Shown here: positions 41,967-50,257 of the stretch, one piece after another
Layout: the number at the start of each line of letters is the position of its first letter
Position numbering within the stretch: position 1 is the first letter of the stretch
NCBI GenBank assembly: GCA_963830545.1
Contig: CAWHMK010000001.1
Span: 248,001-312,000 of the forward strand
From: DATGJX01 sp963830545
GTDB taxonomy: Bacteria > Vulcanimicrobiota > Vulcanimicrobiia > Vulcanimicrobiales > Vulcanimicrobiaceae
Direction of reading: 5' to 3'
DNA length: 64,000 nt
Translations under genes and position numbers: made by a program
Notes under the pieces: model-generated
What the model was told of the DNA's origin: nothing
The model's database searches: none
The model's input: the letters and a program-made list of their open reading frames with translations, nothing else

Positions 41967-42641
41967 ATGAACCGCAAGACGTTTTTGGTGTCGACTTCAA
42001 CGCTCGTCGCCGCCGGCGCCGTACCGGAACCGGCTGCCGCCGCCAACACCCACGCTCCAATGTCCGCCCAGACTGCGCTGCAAAACCTCAACGATGGCAA
42101 TGCGCGTTTCGCCGCCGGCAAGCGAACTTGCCGTCCGTTACTCGATCGGGTGCGCGAGCTGGCAAGCGGCCAGTCGCCCTTTGCAACCGTCCTGGGCTGC
42201 GCCGATTCACGGGTGCCGGTCGAGGCCGTTTTCGATCGCGAACCCGGTGACATTTTCGTCGTGCGCTTGGCCGGCAATTTCGTCACGGAAGCGGCGCTGG
42301 GCTCGATCGAATACGCCGTTGCCGTGCTCAAATCTCCGCTCGTCATGGTGCTCGGACACACGTCGTGCGGTGCGGTCAAAGCGGCAATCGACTACGTCGA
42401 GACCGGAAAGACGCTTCCGGGACACATGCAAAGCCTGGCAACGGCGATCGCACCTGCGGCGAAAGCGGCGCGCGCTCAGCACGGCGATGTGTGGCACGAT
42501 GCCGTCGTCGAAAACGTGCGTCTGAACGCGCAGCACCTGCGCGATTCGACGCCGATTCTGAAGGACGCCGTTGCTCGCCGCGAGGTCGAGGTGGTCGGCG
42601 CCGTCTACGATTTGGCTACCGGAAAAGTTGCGCTGGTCTGA
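41967..42641 (+). CDS. Beta-carbonic anhydrase with N-terminal export-like signal
   Basis: The ATG at 41967 follows a strong ribosome site (AGAGGAGG). The protein has 224 residues. Zinc ligands and active-site residues of the beta class are present: Cys78-Ala-Asp80-Ser-Arg82 and His131-x-x-Cys134 in VMVLGHTSCGAVKAAIDYVE. Residues 1-26 (MNRKTFLVSTSTLVAAGAVP, then EPAAAA) look like a signal peptide, suggesting a periplasmic or extracellular enzyme. It is transcribed divergently from rplJL. Confidence 0.92.
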   Translation: MNRKTFLVSTSTLVAAGAVPEPAAAANTHAPMSAQTALQNLNDGNARFAAGKRTCRPLLDRVRELASGQSPFATVLGCADSRVPVEAVFDREPGDIFVVRLAGNFVTEAALGSIEYAVAVLKSPLVMVLGHTSCGAVKAAIDYVETGKTLPGHMQSLATAIAPAAKAARAQHGDVWHDAVVENVRLNAQHLRDSTPILKDAVARREVEVVGAVYDLATGKVALV

Positions 42642-42663
42642 CGAGCCGCATTTCGCACGGCAT

Positions 42664-42699
42664 AAAAGAACCCGCCGTCATCCGGCGGGTTCTTTTTCT
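42664..42699. terminator. Bidirectional intrinsic terminator between carbonic anhydrase and rplA
   Basis: AGAACCCGCCG and CGGCGGGTTCT form an 11-bp perfect stem with a 5-base loop, with A-rich and T-rich flanks on both sides (AAAA before, TTTTTCTT after). It can end the plus-strand carbonic anhydrase transcript and the minus-strand rplK-rplA transcript. Confidence 0.92.
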
Positions 42700-42712
42700 T
42701 CCCAGGACTGCG

Positions 42713-43413
42713 TTAGACGTGTGTCTTGACCCGGTTCGGATCGACTTTCACGCCTGGACCCATGGTGCTCGTGAGCGTGATGCTCTTGAGGTACGTTCCC
42801 TTAGCGGCGGCGGGTTTCGCTCGAATGATCGCGTCGAGCAGCGTCGCAACGTTCTCAGCCAGCTGCTCTTCACCGAAGCTCGCCTTGCCGACGATCGTGT
42901 GAATGATGCCGGTCTTGTCCAACCGATACTCGACCTTACCCGCCTTGATGTCGCGAATGGCGCCCGCGATGTTCGCGGAAACCGTACCCGCTTTTGGGTT
43001 GGGCATCTTTTGCGCGAGCACGCGTCCCAACTCTTTGCCGACCGCGGCCATCATGTCCGGCGTCGCAACGGCGACGTCGAAATCGGCGAACCCGGCTTTC
43101 ACCTTGTCGATCAAATCCTGTTCGCCGACGAGATCGGCACCGGCCGCTTGCGCCGCCTTCGCGTTGTCGCCTTTGGCGAATGCAATGACGCGTACCGTGC
43201 GTCCCGTACCGTGCGGAAGCAGCACCGTGCCGCGCACGTTTTGGTCGCTCTTCTTCGGATCGACTCCCAAGCGGACGTGCGCCTCAACCGTTTCGTCGAA
43301 TTTTGCGTTCGCGTTCTTCTTCACGATCGCGACGGCTTCGCTTGCGTCGAAAGCTGCTTGCGATCGTACGTTCCGCTGATGTTAAGGAAGCGTTTGCCGT
43401 GAAAACGAGCCAT
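42713..43413 (-). CDS. rplA: 50S ribosomal protein L1 (frame broken by one missing base)
   Basis: The first residues MARFHGKRFLNISGTYDRKQ are in one frame. From FDASEAVAIVKKNANAKFDE on (in the next frame) the protein continues with HVRLGVDPKKSDQNVRGTVL and GTYLKSITLTSTMGPGVKVD. Adding one T at CAGCTTT near 43353 gives DRKQLFDASEAV and a 233-residue L1, the normal size. The start overlaps the rplK stop (TAATG). L1 is a near-universal ribosomal protein, so the break is most likely an artefact. Confidence 0.95.
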
Positions 43414-43839
43414 TATGCTTCCACCTCCACGCCCATCGAGCGCGCCGTACCCGCGATGATCTTCTTCGCTGCATCGATGTCGTTCGCGTTGATGTCGGGC
43501 ATCTTCACTTTGGCAATATCTTCGAGCCTGCGCGTTCGTGAGTTTTCCGACCTTGTTCCGATTCGGCTCTTTCGAACCAGACTCGATCTTGAGCGCCTGT
43601 TTGATGAGGAACGACGCCGGAGGCGTCTTGGTGATGAACGTGAACGTCCGATCTTCGTACACCGTGATTTCGACCGGAATGATCATGCCCGCCTGCGAGG
43701 CAGTACGTTCGTTGTACTGCTTGCAGAAGTCCATGATGTTCAAGCTGTACGGGCCTAGTGCGGGACCGATCGGCGGCGCGGGCGTGGCTTTCCCGGCCGG
43801 AATCTGCAGGCCGATTTTGCCTACGACTTTCTTGGCCAT
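43413..43839 (-). CDS. rplK: 50S ribosomal protein L11 (frame broken by one inserted base)
   Basis: The frame reads MAKKVVGKIGLQIPAGKATP, PPIGPALGPYSLNIMDFCKQ and KTPPASFLIKQALKI, and is lost after LTNAQ. Removing one G near 43527 (CAG-G-CTCGAA) gives LTNAQLEDIAKVKMPDINAN, ending RSMGVEVEA at a TAA. The repaired length is 141 residues, exactly that of typical L11. It is downstream of nusG. Confidence 0.96.
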
Positions 43840-43923
43840 TGTCTATCCTTTCGTTCCGAAGAACTGCCCCTGGAGAACTCGCGTGCCCGGGGTCGCTGCA
43901 CGCGAGAAATCGTACGTACGAGC

Positions 43924-44634
43924 CTACACTTTTTCGATCTGATAGAACTCGAGTTCGACCGGCGTCTCACGTCCGAAGATCGAAATGAGCGCGCGAACTT
44001 TTTCCTTCTCCGGCTGAATCTCGTCGACCAAACCGGTGAAGTCGAAGAACGGACCCGAGGTAACTTTGACGCGGTCGCCCTTCTTGAAGTCGATCTTCAG
44101 CTTCGGCGTTTCGATGCCCATCTGCTTGAGAATCGTCTTGACTTCTTTGTCCTGCAACGGCACGGGTTTCTCGCCGGCGCCGGGGCTGCCCACGAATCCC
44201 GTAACGCCCGAAGTGTTTCGTACGACGTACCAGGACTGGTCGTCCATGTCCATTTCGACGAGCACGTAACCGGGAAATACTTTTTTCGGCGTGATCTTGC
44301 GCTTGCCGTCTTTGAACTCGACTTCGTCTTCCATCGGAACGAGCACGCGGAAAATCTTGTCCTGCATGTTCATCGAATGGATGCGGCGTTCGAGATTGGC
44401 TTTGACCTTGTTCTCGTAGCCCGAGTACGTGTGGATCACGTACCAATGCTTGCGGTCGTCTTTTCCGCCGCGCGGGCGCGCCTCTTTCGACTCCTCGATT
44501 TCACCGGCGACGTCGGCCGCTTCGGCGAGATCGTCCGCGCCGGACGCCTCGGTCAGCGCTTCCGATTCCGAATCGTGCGCCTCTTGCGTTATCGCGAAAT
44601 GCTCGCGTTCTTGGTCCAAAGAAAAATCGGTCAT
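43924..44634 (-). CDS. nusG: Transcription termination/antitermination protein NusG
   Basis: The ATG at 44634 overlaps the secE stop (ATGA). An acidic N-terminal extension of about 60 residues precedes the NGN domain (KHWYVIHTYSGYENKVKANL, VFPGYVLVEMDMDDQSWYVV). The KOW domain follows (KKGDRVKVTSGPFFDFTGLV, FGRETPVELEFYQIEKV). The extension is longer than in E. coli or Bacillus but such acidic tails are seen in other phyla. Confidence 0.96.
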   Translation of the reverse strand: MTDFSLDQEREHFAITQEAHDSESEALTEASGADDLAEAADVAGEIEESKEARPRGGKDDRKHWYVIHTYSGYENKVKANLERRIHSMNMQDKIFRVLVPMEDEVEFKDGKRKITPKKVFPGYVLVEMDMDDQSWYVVRNTSGVTGFVGSPGAGEKPVPLQDKEVKTILKQMGIETPKLKIDFKKGDRVKVTSGPFFDFTGLVDEIQPEKEKVRALISIFGRETPVELEFYQIEKV

Positions 44635-44918
44635 TGCGCAATCGGAGGATGAATCCAGGTGAAGACCCAGCCGAACAATTGATCTGCGCCGTACGTGAAC
44701 AGGCCGATGGCAACGACCAAGACGACCGTCAGCACAGTGGCCGAGACCCACTCTTCACGCGTGGGCCAGGTGACGCGTTTGAGTTCGAGCCACACACCGC
44801 GGGCAAACTCCTGCGCGTTCGGATTCCGCGCGGCAGTCGCCGTCGAAGTGCGCGTCGCCGGAGCGGGCGGTGACTTCTTTTTCCCACCGTCCGGCGAACC
44901 GCCGGGGGCTTTGTTCAT
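44631..44918 (-). CDS. secE: Preprotein translocase subunit SecE
   Basis: Starting at MNKAPGGSPDGGKKK gives 95 residues. A Pro/Lys-rich tail is followed by the SecE signature GVWLELKRVTWPTREEW and one TM helix (VLTVVLVVAIGLFTYGADQL). It is part of the SecYEG channel. It lies between tRNA-Trp and nusG as in most bacteria. Confidence 0.94.
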   Translation of the reverse strand: MNKAPGGSPDGGKKKSPPAPATRTSTATAARNPNAQEFARGVWLELKRVTWPTREEWVSATVLTVVLVVAIGLFTYGADQLFGWVFTWIHPPIAQ

Positions 44919-44945
44919 CACGGGGTTTCTCCTAAGAGAGATTGG

Positions 44946-45018
44946 CAGGGCGGACAGGACTCGAACCTGCAACAACTCGTTTTGGAGACGAGGACTCTAC
45001 CAATTGAGTCACCGCCCT
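44946..45018 (-). tRNA. tRNA-Trp (anticodon CCA)
   Basis: The minus strand folds into a full cloverleaf: acceptor AGGGCGG/CCGCCCT, D arm ACTC/GAGT, anticodon loop CTCCAAA with CCA, and T arm GCAGG-TTCGAGT-CCTGT. Discriminator is G. It is located between rpmG and secE, its usual place in many bacteria. Confidence 0.95.
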
Positions 45019-45029
45019 TTGATAAGAAC

Positions 45030-45194
45030 TTACTTCGTCTCTCTGTGCGGTTTATGGCAGCGGCAGAAACGGCAGTACTTGCTGAGCTCGAGCCGCCCGG
45101 AGGTCTTCTGCTTGTTTTTCTGCGTGTTGTAGTTCCGGCGCTTGCACTCGGTGCACGCCATGACGACCATCACGCGATTCTCTTTCTTCGCCAC
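45030..45194 (-). CDS. rpmG: 50S ribosomal protein L33 (GTG start)
   Basis: A GTG at 45192-45194, preceded by AGAGGA, opens a 54-residue frame: AKKENRVMVVMACTECKRRN, then YNTQKNKQKTSGRLELSKYC and a basic end. It has the zinc-ribbon cysteines C14, C17, C41 and C44, i.e. the C+ form of L33. It lies between two tRNA genes, upstream of secE. Confidence 0.93.
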   Translation of the reverse strand: MAKKENRVMVVMACTECKRRNYNTQKNKQKTSGRLELSKYCRFCRCHKPHRETK

Positions 45195-45219
45195 GTTCCT
45201 CTACCACACAACGTAAATA

Positions 45220-45240
45220 AAACGGACCGGCGGTCCGTTT
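45220..45240 (-). terminator. Hairpin with T-rich tail between tRNA-Arg and rpmG
   Basis: AAACGGACC and GGTCCGTTT are perfect arms with a 3-base loop; on the minus strand they are followed by TATTT. It lies between tRNA-Arg and rpmG and could terminate the tRNA transcript. Confidence 0.65.
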
Positions 45241-45297
45241 GACGTGTAAGTATAGCACAGGCAGACGGCGCCGCACAACCGGCTCGAAAGGATACTC

Positions 45298-45371
45298 GCG
45301 CCCGGGCGGAATCGAACCGCCAGCCTCGGCCTTAGGAGTGCCTTGCTCTATCCAATTGAGTGTACGGGCGC
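45298..45371 (-). tRNA. tRNA-Arg (anticodon CCT), with irregular D and anticodon arms
   Basis: Acceptor GCGCCCG/CGGGCGC and T arm GGCGG-TTCGATT-CCGCC are perfect, and the anticodon loop CTCCTAA gives CCT. The D-arm entry reads TACACTC where TAGCTC is expected, one base too many, and the anticodon stem pairs well only in its middle three positions. Either the gene is degenerate or the sequence has errors at an AGCT site, as seen in neighbouring genes. Confidence 0.78.
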
Positions 45372-45405
45372 ATGCTCGTTTAAAGTTTACGCGAGTGCGG
45401 GGCCT

Positions 45406-47037
45406 TCACCCCTTGGAGCGGTACTCGACGAACCGCTCCACGTAGAACGGGTCGAATTGGGTGCCGGAGCAGCGTTCGATTTCTGCAAGCGCCGCCTCTT
45501 CGGAAATACCGCGGTGGTACGGCCGATCCATTACCATCGCGGAAAATGCATCCAAGATGCTGATTGCACGCGCCAGGGGGTGGATGCGGTCGCCTCGCAA
45601 GCCCGAGGGGTAGCCGAGCCCATCCCAGCGTTCGTGATGCTGGCCTACTATCTCCGCAACTTCCGCAAACGGCTCGTAGCGCGACAAGATGTTTCTCCCG
45701 AACGCCGCGTGATTTTGAATTGCGCGGTATTCCTCGGCCGTGAGGCTGCTCGGCTTTACCAAAATGCGATCGGAGATCAGCAGCTTTCCGACGTCGTGCA
45801 GCAGACTCGCCTGAAGGATCGTCGAGAGATCGGCGCTCTCGAGATCCAAATTGAATTCGGACCAGCGCTTTGCCATTGCATTTACGTGAACGAGATGCAC
45901 ACGCGTAAACGGATCGCGGTCGAGCAGGCTGTCGACGATCGTTTCGATACCCGCGTATACGCCGTGCAGCTGATATGCTTCGATGTCGTCTTCGCCGACG
46001 GGATGGCCTCCCTGCTTGCGGCTCAGACGCGAACGGTGCGCGCACAGCGCGATGAGCTCGCTGCGCGTCGACGCGTCGATCGGCGCAAACGCATATCCGC
46101 ACGCAATGGAAACCGGGATGGTCTGCCCGTGCCCGTAGTAGGAAAGCCGGCGACAGCGGCTCTCGATCCGCCGCACCAGCTCGATGCTTTGCTCTTTGGG
46201 CCGCGCTCCGAGCAAAATCATGAAAACGTCGCCGCCGAAACGCCCAATGGAAGCGACGTCCGCGCTGAATTCGTTGAGCGCGCCGGCGATGCCGCGCAGC
46301 ACCGAATCGCCTTCCGGATACCCGTAGGTGTCGTTGAACATCGCGAAATTCGTGACGTTGAGCATGACGACCGCGGCAGGTTTGCTCGAGGTCGTTCGCG
46401 CGGCCAGCGCATCGAGCTCGCGCAGCAGCCGCGAGTGGCTCACGAGCCCCGTGAGCGGATCGAAATCCGCCGTACGCAGCAGCGCCCGATACATTCGCTG
46501 ATTTTCCACGGCAACGGCGAGATAATGCGCGATCGCCGCAATGAGCTCGACCTCGCTTTGGTCGTATGCTCCCGGATGGGAGCTTTGCACCGACAGACAT
46601 CCTATGACGCCCGACGCGGACCGCAGCGGCACGAAGATCGCCGCCATCGTATCGTCGGTTTCCGGACGATCGACGTTGATCGCAATGCGCTGCTCGCCGA
46701 CCCACTGCTCGGGCCGGTTTCCCCAAATGGTTTGGCCGGTTCGGATCACCTCGAGAGAACGCGAGCCTTCGCTGAGCTGAATGTGCGGCGCGCGCTTGAT
46801 GACGCCGTGATCGTGAAAATACTCGATCGTGTGCGTTCCGTCCGGCTGTTCGAGCGCGATGAACACGACCGACGCATCGATGTAGTCCGCCAGCACTTCG
46901 CATAGCCGTTCGAACAGCTCACCGAGCGAGAGGTCCGCAGAAAGGAGCGACGCGGCCTGCCTGACCAGCGCGCGATCGCGCTGTTCGCGATCCCGTTGCG
47001 TAACGGCCGCCCGTTCTATGCCCACCACATCCTCCAT
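45406..47037 (-). CDS. GAF-GGDEF-HD-GYP cyclic-di-GMP signalling protein
   Basis: The ATG at 47037 gives a 543-residue protein. An N-terminal GAF-type domain (SLGELFERLCEVLADYIDAS ... LSVQSSHPGAYDQSEVELIA) leads to a GGDEF-like domain whose signature is degenerate (IGRFGGDVFMIL). An HD-GYP phosphodiesterase domain follows, with LLHDVGK and HHERWDGLGYPSGLRGDRI. The degenerate GGDEF suggests a regulatory role, while HD-GYP should hydrolyse c-di-GMP. Such proteins control motility. No transmembrane segment is seen. Confidence 0.9.
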   Translation of the reverse strand: MEDVVGIERAAVTQRDREQRDRALVRQAASLLSADLSLGELFERLCEVLADYIDASVVFIALEQPDGTHTIEYFHDHGVIKRAPHIQLSEGSRSLEVIRTGQTIWGNRPEQWVGEQRIAINVDRPETDDTMAAIFVPLRSASGVIGCLSVQSSHPGAYDQSEVELIAAIAHYLAVAVENQRMYRALLRTADFDPLTGLVSHSRLLRELDALAARTTSSKPAAVVMLNVTNFAMFNDTYGYPEGDSVLRGIAGALNEFSADVASIGRFGGDVFMILLGARPKEQSIELVRRIESRCRRLSYYGHGQTIPVSIACGYAFAPIDASTRSELIALCAHRSRLSRKQGGHPVGEDDIEAYQLHGVYAGIETIVDSLLDRDPFTRVHLVHVNAMAKRWSEFNLDLESADLSTILQASLLHDVGKLLISDRILVKPSSLTAEEYRAIQNHAAFGRNILSRYEPFAEVAEIVGQHHERWDGLGYPSGLRGDRIHPLARAISILDAFSAMVMDRPYHRGISEEAALAEIERCSGTQFDPFYVERFVEYRSKG

Positions 47038-47121
47038 GTCCCGGCGTACTTCTTGTCGGCCGCCTGCAGACGCTCCCGCCTGACGAAGGCCGGGAGCGCA
47101 CAAGTGCGGTATTTTGCAGGC

Positions 47122-48048
47122 ATGGGGGAGATGACGGAGCAGCCCCGGGAAGCGGCGGACTACGATCTGCTCGAGCGGCAGACGGCTTCGCTGCTCGAGG
47201 ACGTCGAGAGCTTTCTCGCAAACGCCTCGAATTTCGCAGCTTTCATGTACCATACGCTTCCGGACGTCAACTGGGCGGGATTTTATTTCCCGGACGCGCG
47301 CGGTCTGTTGCTCGGGCCGTTCGGCGGAAAGCCGGCATGCACGCTGCTGCCGAAGGGGCAGGGCGTCTGCAACCGCGCGTTCGAGAGCGCGAAAGCGATC
47401 GTCGTCGACGACGTCGACTCGTTTGCCGATCATATCGCATGCGATCCGGATTCGCGCTCCGAACTCGTCGTCCCGATCCTCGAGGACGGCGCGATCTACG
47501 GCGTGTTCGACGTCGACAGTCCTCTGCGCGCGCGGTTTACGGAGCGTGACGCGATCGGCGTGCAGCGTCTCGTCGACCAATTCGTCGCGCACACTTCGCT
47601 GCCGGAACGCTACCGCACCGCGCCGCGCGCTTCACGCATCAACGAGCGCATCGACGTGCAGACGTGCCGCGACCATCACGTGGTGCTGCGATATCTGGCG
47701 CAAGAAGTCAGCCGAGAAACACGCCCGCAAAACGTCGTGCCGCTGCTGCGCCGCCTGCGATCGGTACTGCTGGCACACCTGAAATTGGAGGACGATTGTC
47801 TCTATCCGCGCCTCTCGCAGAGCGCGAACGGCGGCGTGCGCGCAAAAGCGGCGCGCTACTACATCGAGATGGGCGGTATACGCAAGCAATTCGACGAGCT
47901 GTGGAATCGCTGGTCGCAGGATGGCGCGGTTGCGGCACAATTCGACGCTTGGCACGATGAGTGGCAGCGTTTCCATCGGGCAATAGAAACTCGCATCGCC
48001 ACCGAGGACGAAGATCTCTACGCCGCCGCGGAAGCGGATTTCAGTTAA
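47122..48048 (+). CDS. Free methionine-(R)-sulfoxide reductase (fRMsr) GAF domain fused to a hemerythrin-like domain
   Basis: Residues 30-155 form an fRMsr GAF domain: NWAGFYFPDARGLLLGPFGG, then Cys73, Cys83 and Cys107, with the same 10 and 24 residue spacings as the catalytic C84/C94/C118 of the E. coli enzyme. Residues 180-308 form a helical bundle with RDHHVVLRYLAQEV, LLAHLKLEDDCLYPRL and EWQRFHRAIETRIATEDEDL, an HHE/hemerythrin-like pattern with His and Glu at suitable places. Fusion of the two is unusual. Start at 47122 (47131 possible). Divergent from the GGDEF gene. Confidence 0.85.
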   Translation: MGEMTEQPREAADYDLLERQTASLLEDVESFLANASNFAAFMYHTLPDVNWAGFYFPDARGLLLGPFGGKPACTLLPKGQGVCNRAFESAKAIVVDDVDSFADHIACDPDSRSELVVPILEDGAIYGVFDVDSPLRARFTERDAIGVQRLVDQFVAHTSLPERYRTAPRASRINERIDVQTCRDHHVVLRYLAQEVSRETRPQNVVPLLRRLRSVLLAHLKLEDDCLYPRLSQSANGGVRAKAARYYIEMGGIRKQFDELWNRWSQDGAVAAQFDAWHDEWQRFHRAIETRIATEDEDLYAAAEADFS

Positions 48049-48050
48049 GT

Positions 48051-48078
48051 AAAAGCCCGGCAATAACGCCGGGCTTCG
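48051..48078. terminator. Bidirectional terminator between the fRMsr fusion gene and the tRNA cluster
   Basis: AAGCCCGGC and GCCGGGCTT pair perfectly around a 6-base loop. On the minus strand TTACTT follows the stem, ending the Tyr-Gly-Thr tRNA transcript. It starts three bases after the plus-strand gene stop. Confidence 0.85.
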
Positions 48079-48085
48079 AGTCTGG

Positions 48086-48157
<72 letters not shown>

Positions 48158-48167
48158 GGCGATTTGG

Positions 48168-48238
48168 AGCGGGCGGCGGGAATCGAACCCGCGCTGTCTG
48201 CTTGGAAGGCAGAAGCACTACCACTATGCAACGCCCGC
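48168..48238 (-). tRNA. tRNA-Gly (anticodon TCC)
   Basis: Acceptor GCGGGCG/CGCCCGC, short D arm (GCATAGTGGTAGTGC), anticodon loop CTTCCAA with TCC and T arm GCGGG-TTCGATT-CCCGC. It is the middle gene of the Tyr-Gly-Thr cluster. Confidence 0.95.
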
Positions 48239-48246
48239 GCGGCTGG

Positions 48247-48331
48247 TGGGCAGGGCTGGATTCGAACCAGCGTACAGCGTTTGCTGGACAGATTTACAGT
48301 CTGTTGCCTTTAACCACTCGGCCACCTACCC
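48247..48331 (-). tRNA. tRNA-Tyr (anticodon GTA)
   Basis: Class II tRNA of 85 bases with a long variable arm. Acceptor GGGTAGG pairs with CCTGCCC, the anticodon stem CAGACTGTAAATCTG carries GTA, and the T arm is GCTGG-TTCGAAT-CCAGC. It is first in the cluster. The 174 bases upstream (48332-48505) must hold its promoter, but I see no clear -35/-10. Confidence 0.95.
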
Positions 48332-48505
48332 ACGATGCACGGCTGACGAGGGTACGATGCGCCCCGCTTCGAGTCCTGTGAAGCGCGCGACGCCGTTTTA
48401 ATCGATTTCTACGCCTACTCTCAGAGGCCGCTCATGAAGCGCCCCCTTCCTTGCCGTTATAACCGAATCAAGCACCCCTCCCCTTGAAAGATTTGGAGCA
48501 ACGCA

Positions 48506-49682
48506 ATGAACCTTCGCACTTTCGTCGCGGCTGCAACGCTGGTTGCAGCAAGCACACTCGCCGGCTGCGGCGGCGCCGGCACATCCGGTTCGATTCCCGC
48601 GCCGCCGAACGGCAATACGGGCGGCGCATCCGTTCAGTCGCAGACCGAAGATTCCATCAACACCGCCAACGACGTCGGCGCCCCGCTGACCGATCTGAAT
48701 TCGTACAACCAGGAAACCGGCTCGCCTCTGCAATCGTCCGTACGCGGAGCGCAGATCGATTCGGTGAAAGTTCTCGGGGACGGGGCACTGCAGCAACGGC
48801 GTCGAGTTTTTCGCTCCGGACAGGAAGGGCGATCCGAACTCCACCGAGCGGATCGTCTTCTACGACAACGGCTGTACGCAGATGCAAAGCGACGCCGTGA
48901 GATTGTACACGCAGACCGGATCCGGTTCCGAGACGGTACAGCGTACTGTGTCGCGGTACCACCTGAACTCGAACACGCCCTCATCGACACGCACCGAAAC
49001 CGTCAACTACACCAACGCGGCGTTCGATCAATTCGGCTACCCGGAATACAAGAGCGGATTCGACCGCACGCATACGGGAGAGCTCGACGTCAACGGCGTC
49101 AAGACGATCGACGCAGACGGCGAACTCGCGCTCTTGCCGTTCTCGGGCAGCACGTCGACCTTCTGCGGCGACTCCGCCGGGTTCAATGCTACCGGGAACC
49201 AATCACTGAACGAAACATTCGGGTGGGCCGGAATGATGCCGAGCGGCACACGCACGGTCAACCCGGACGGCAGCGTCACATGGAGCGTCACGCATGAAGG
49301 CAGCACGTACGTCGGACCGATCGGCGGCCTCTCGATTCAAGCCGGCGTTCAGAATACGTCGTGCCCGGAGTCGGCGCCGATGTTCACGCTCGCCGGCGGG
49401 ACGCCGAAGGGGCAGTATACTATTCCGCTGCAGGCGACGTATCTGCAAGGCGTCCTGAATAACCTCACGATTACGAACGCTGCGCTTTCGAACGGCGACA
49501 CGCTGAATGTCCAAACCAATAAGGGCGTCTCACCGGGAGACCCGCACTTCATCTCCGGCGCCCTTGCCGACAACGGTTCCACGGTTGCGACGTTCAACGT
49601 CGATGCCTTCGGTGACGGAACGCTGATCGTGGTCGCGAGCGGCAAAGCATACTCCATCGAGGACTGGCACGTCGTAAAATAA
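48506..49682 (+). CDS. Secreted lipoprotein of unknown function (frame broken by one inserted base)
   Basis: A lipoprotein signal peptide (FVAAATLVAASTLAGC, Cys at the lipobox) is followed by a Gly/Ser-rich spacer. At a GGGG near 48785 the frame is lost; three G give HCSNGVEFFAPDRKGDPNST and continue in the frame to the end, for 391 residues. The body is rich in Thr, Ser and beta-type sequence (VQRTVSRYHLNSN, SGKAYSIEDWHVVK). No known domain is recognisable. Genus-specific surface protein is my guess. Confidence 0.75.
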
Positions 49683-49696
49683 GGAGCATCCCGCAC

Positions 49697-49735
49697 GAGC
49701 GAAAAGGCCTCTCGCGAGGCCTTTTCTCTTTACAG
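49697..49735. terminator. Bidirectional terminator between lipoprotein and DUF5069 genes
   Basis: AAAAGGCCTC and GAGGCCTTTT pair perfectly around a 4-base loop, followed by CTCTTT. It lies in the gap between the two convergent genes once the DUF5069 frame is repaired. Confidence 0.9.
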
Positions 49736-50172
49736 CTACGTCGCGGTCGAGCTCTCTTTTTCAGCCGGCCCTCTTCCAAATCGATGAGTTCGGTCCACGT
49801 TCGCACGTAGCCGTTTCCGGGGTCCACACTTTCGAGCTCGTCGCAGAACGTTTGCCGCTCTTGCGGCGCCGGCTCGTTGTGCTCGACCCATTCATTCAGT
49901 TTTTCGATCGTATCGCGCTCCGGACGAACGTATTCGTGAATCCATTCGAGCACTGCGCCATCGTCGGGCGAAGTGCGGACGGCGTCCAGGAATTCGTCCT
50001 CCGTCACCCCGAGCGCATTGAACAGGCGAAGGTTGAGACGGCAGCCGTAATAGATGTAGTCGCCGAGTTTGCCTTCCAGGTGCGCGCGCGCCTTGTCGAC
50101 GGCCCGCGGCAGCAGCATGATGCCGTCGAGCTGTTCGCGAGGGCTGCGCGGGTATTCGCGGGTCAGATCCAT
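49736..50172 (-). CDS. DUF5069 family protein (3' end shifted by a probable missing base)
   Basis: The ATG at 50172 gives MDLTREYPRSPREQLDGIML and the DUF5069 body: LPRAVDKARAHLEGKLGDYI, TEDEFLDAVRTSPDDGAVLE. As written the frame runs through the terminator into the neighbouring gene as Arg-rich sequence. One extra A in the AAAAA near 49759 would stop it at 49736 (ending KKESSTAT, 145 residues, normal for the family). The function of DUF5069 proteins is unknown to me. Confidence 0.8.
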
Positions 50173-50257
50173 GGCCGCAGCTTTCCCACCCGCCGCGCCG
50201 TTAATCAAGCGAGCGGCATGCCACGCGTACGGCATAGGGTTACCGTACTGTGGAGAT

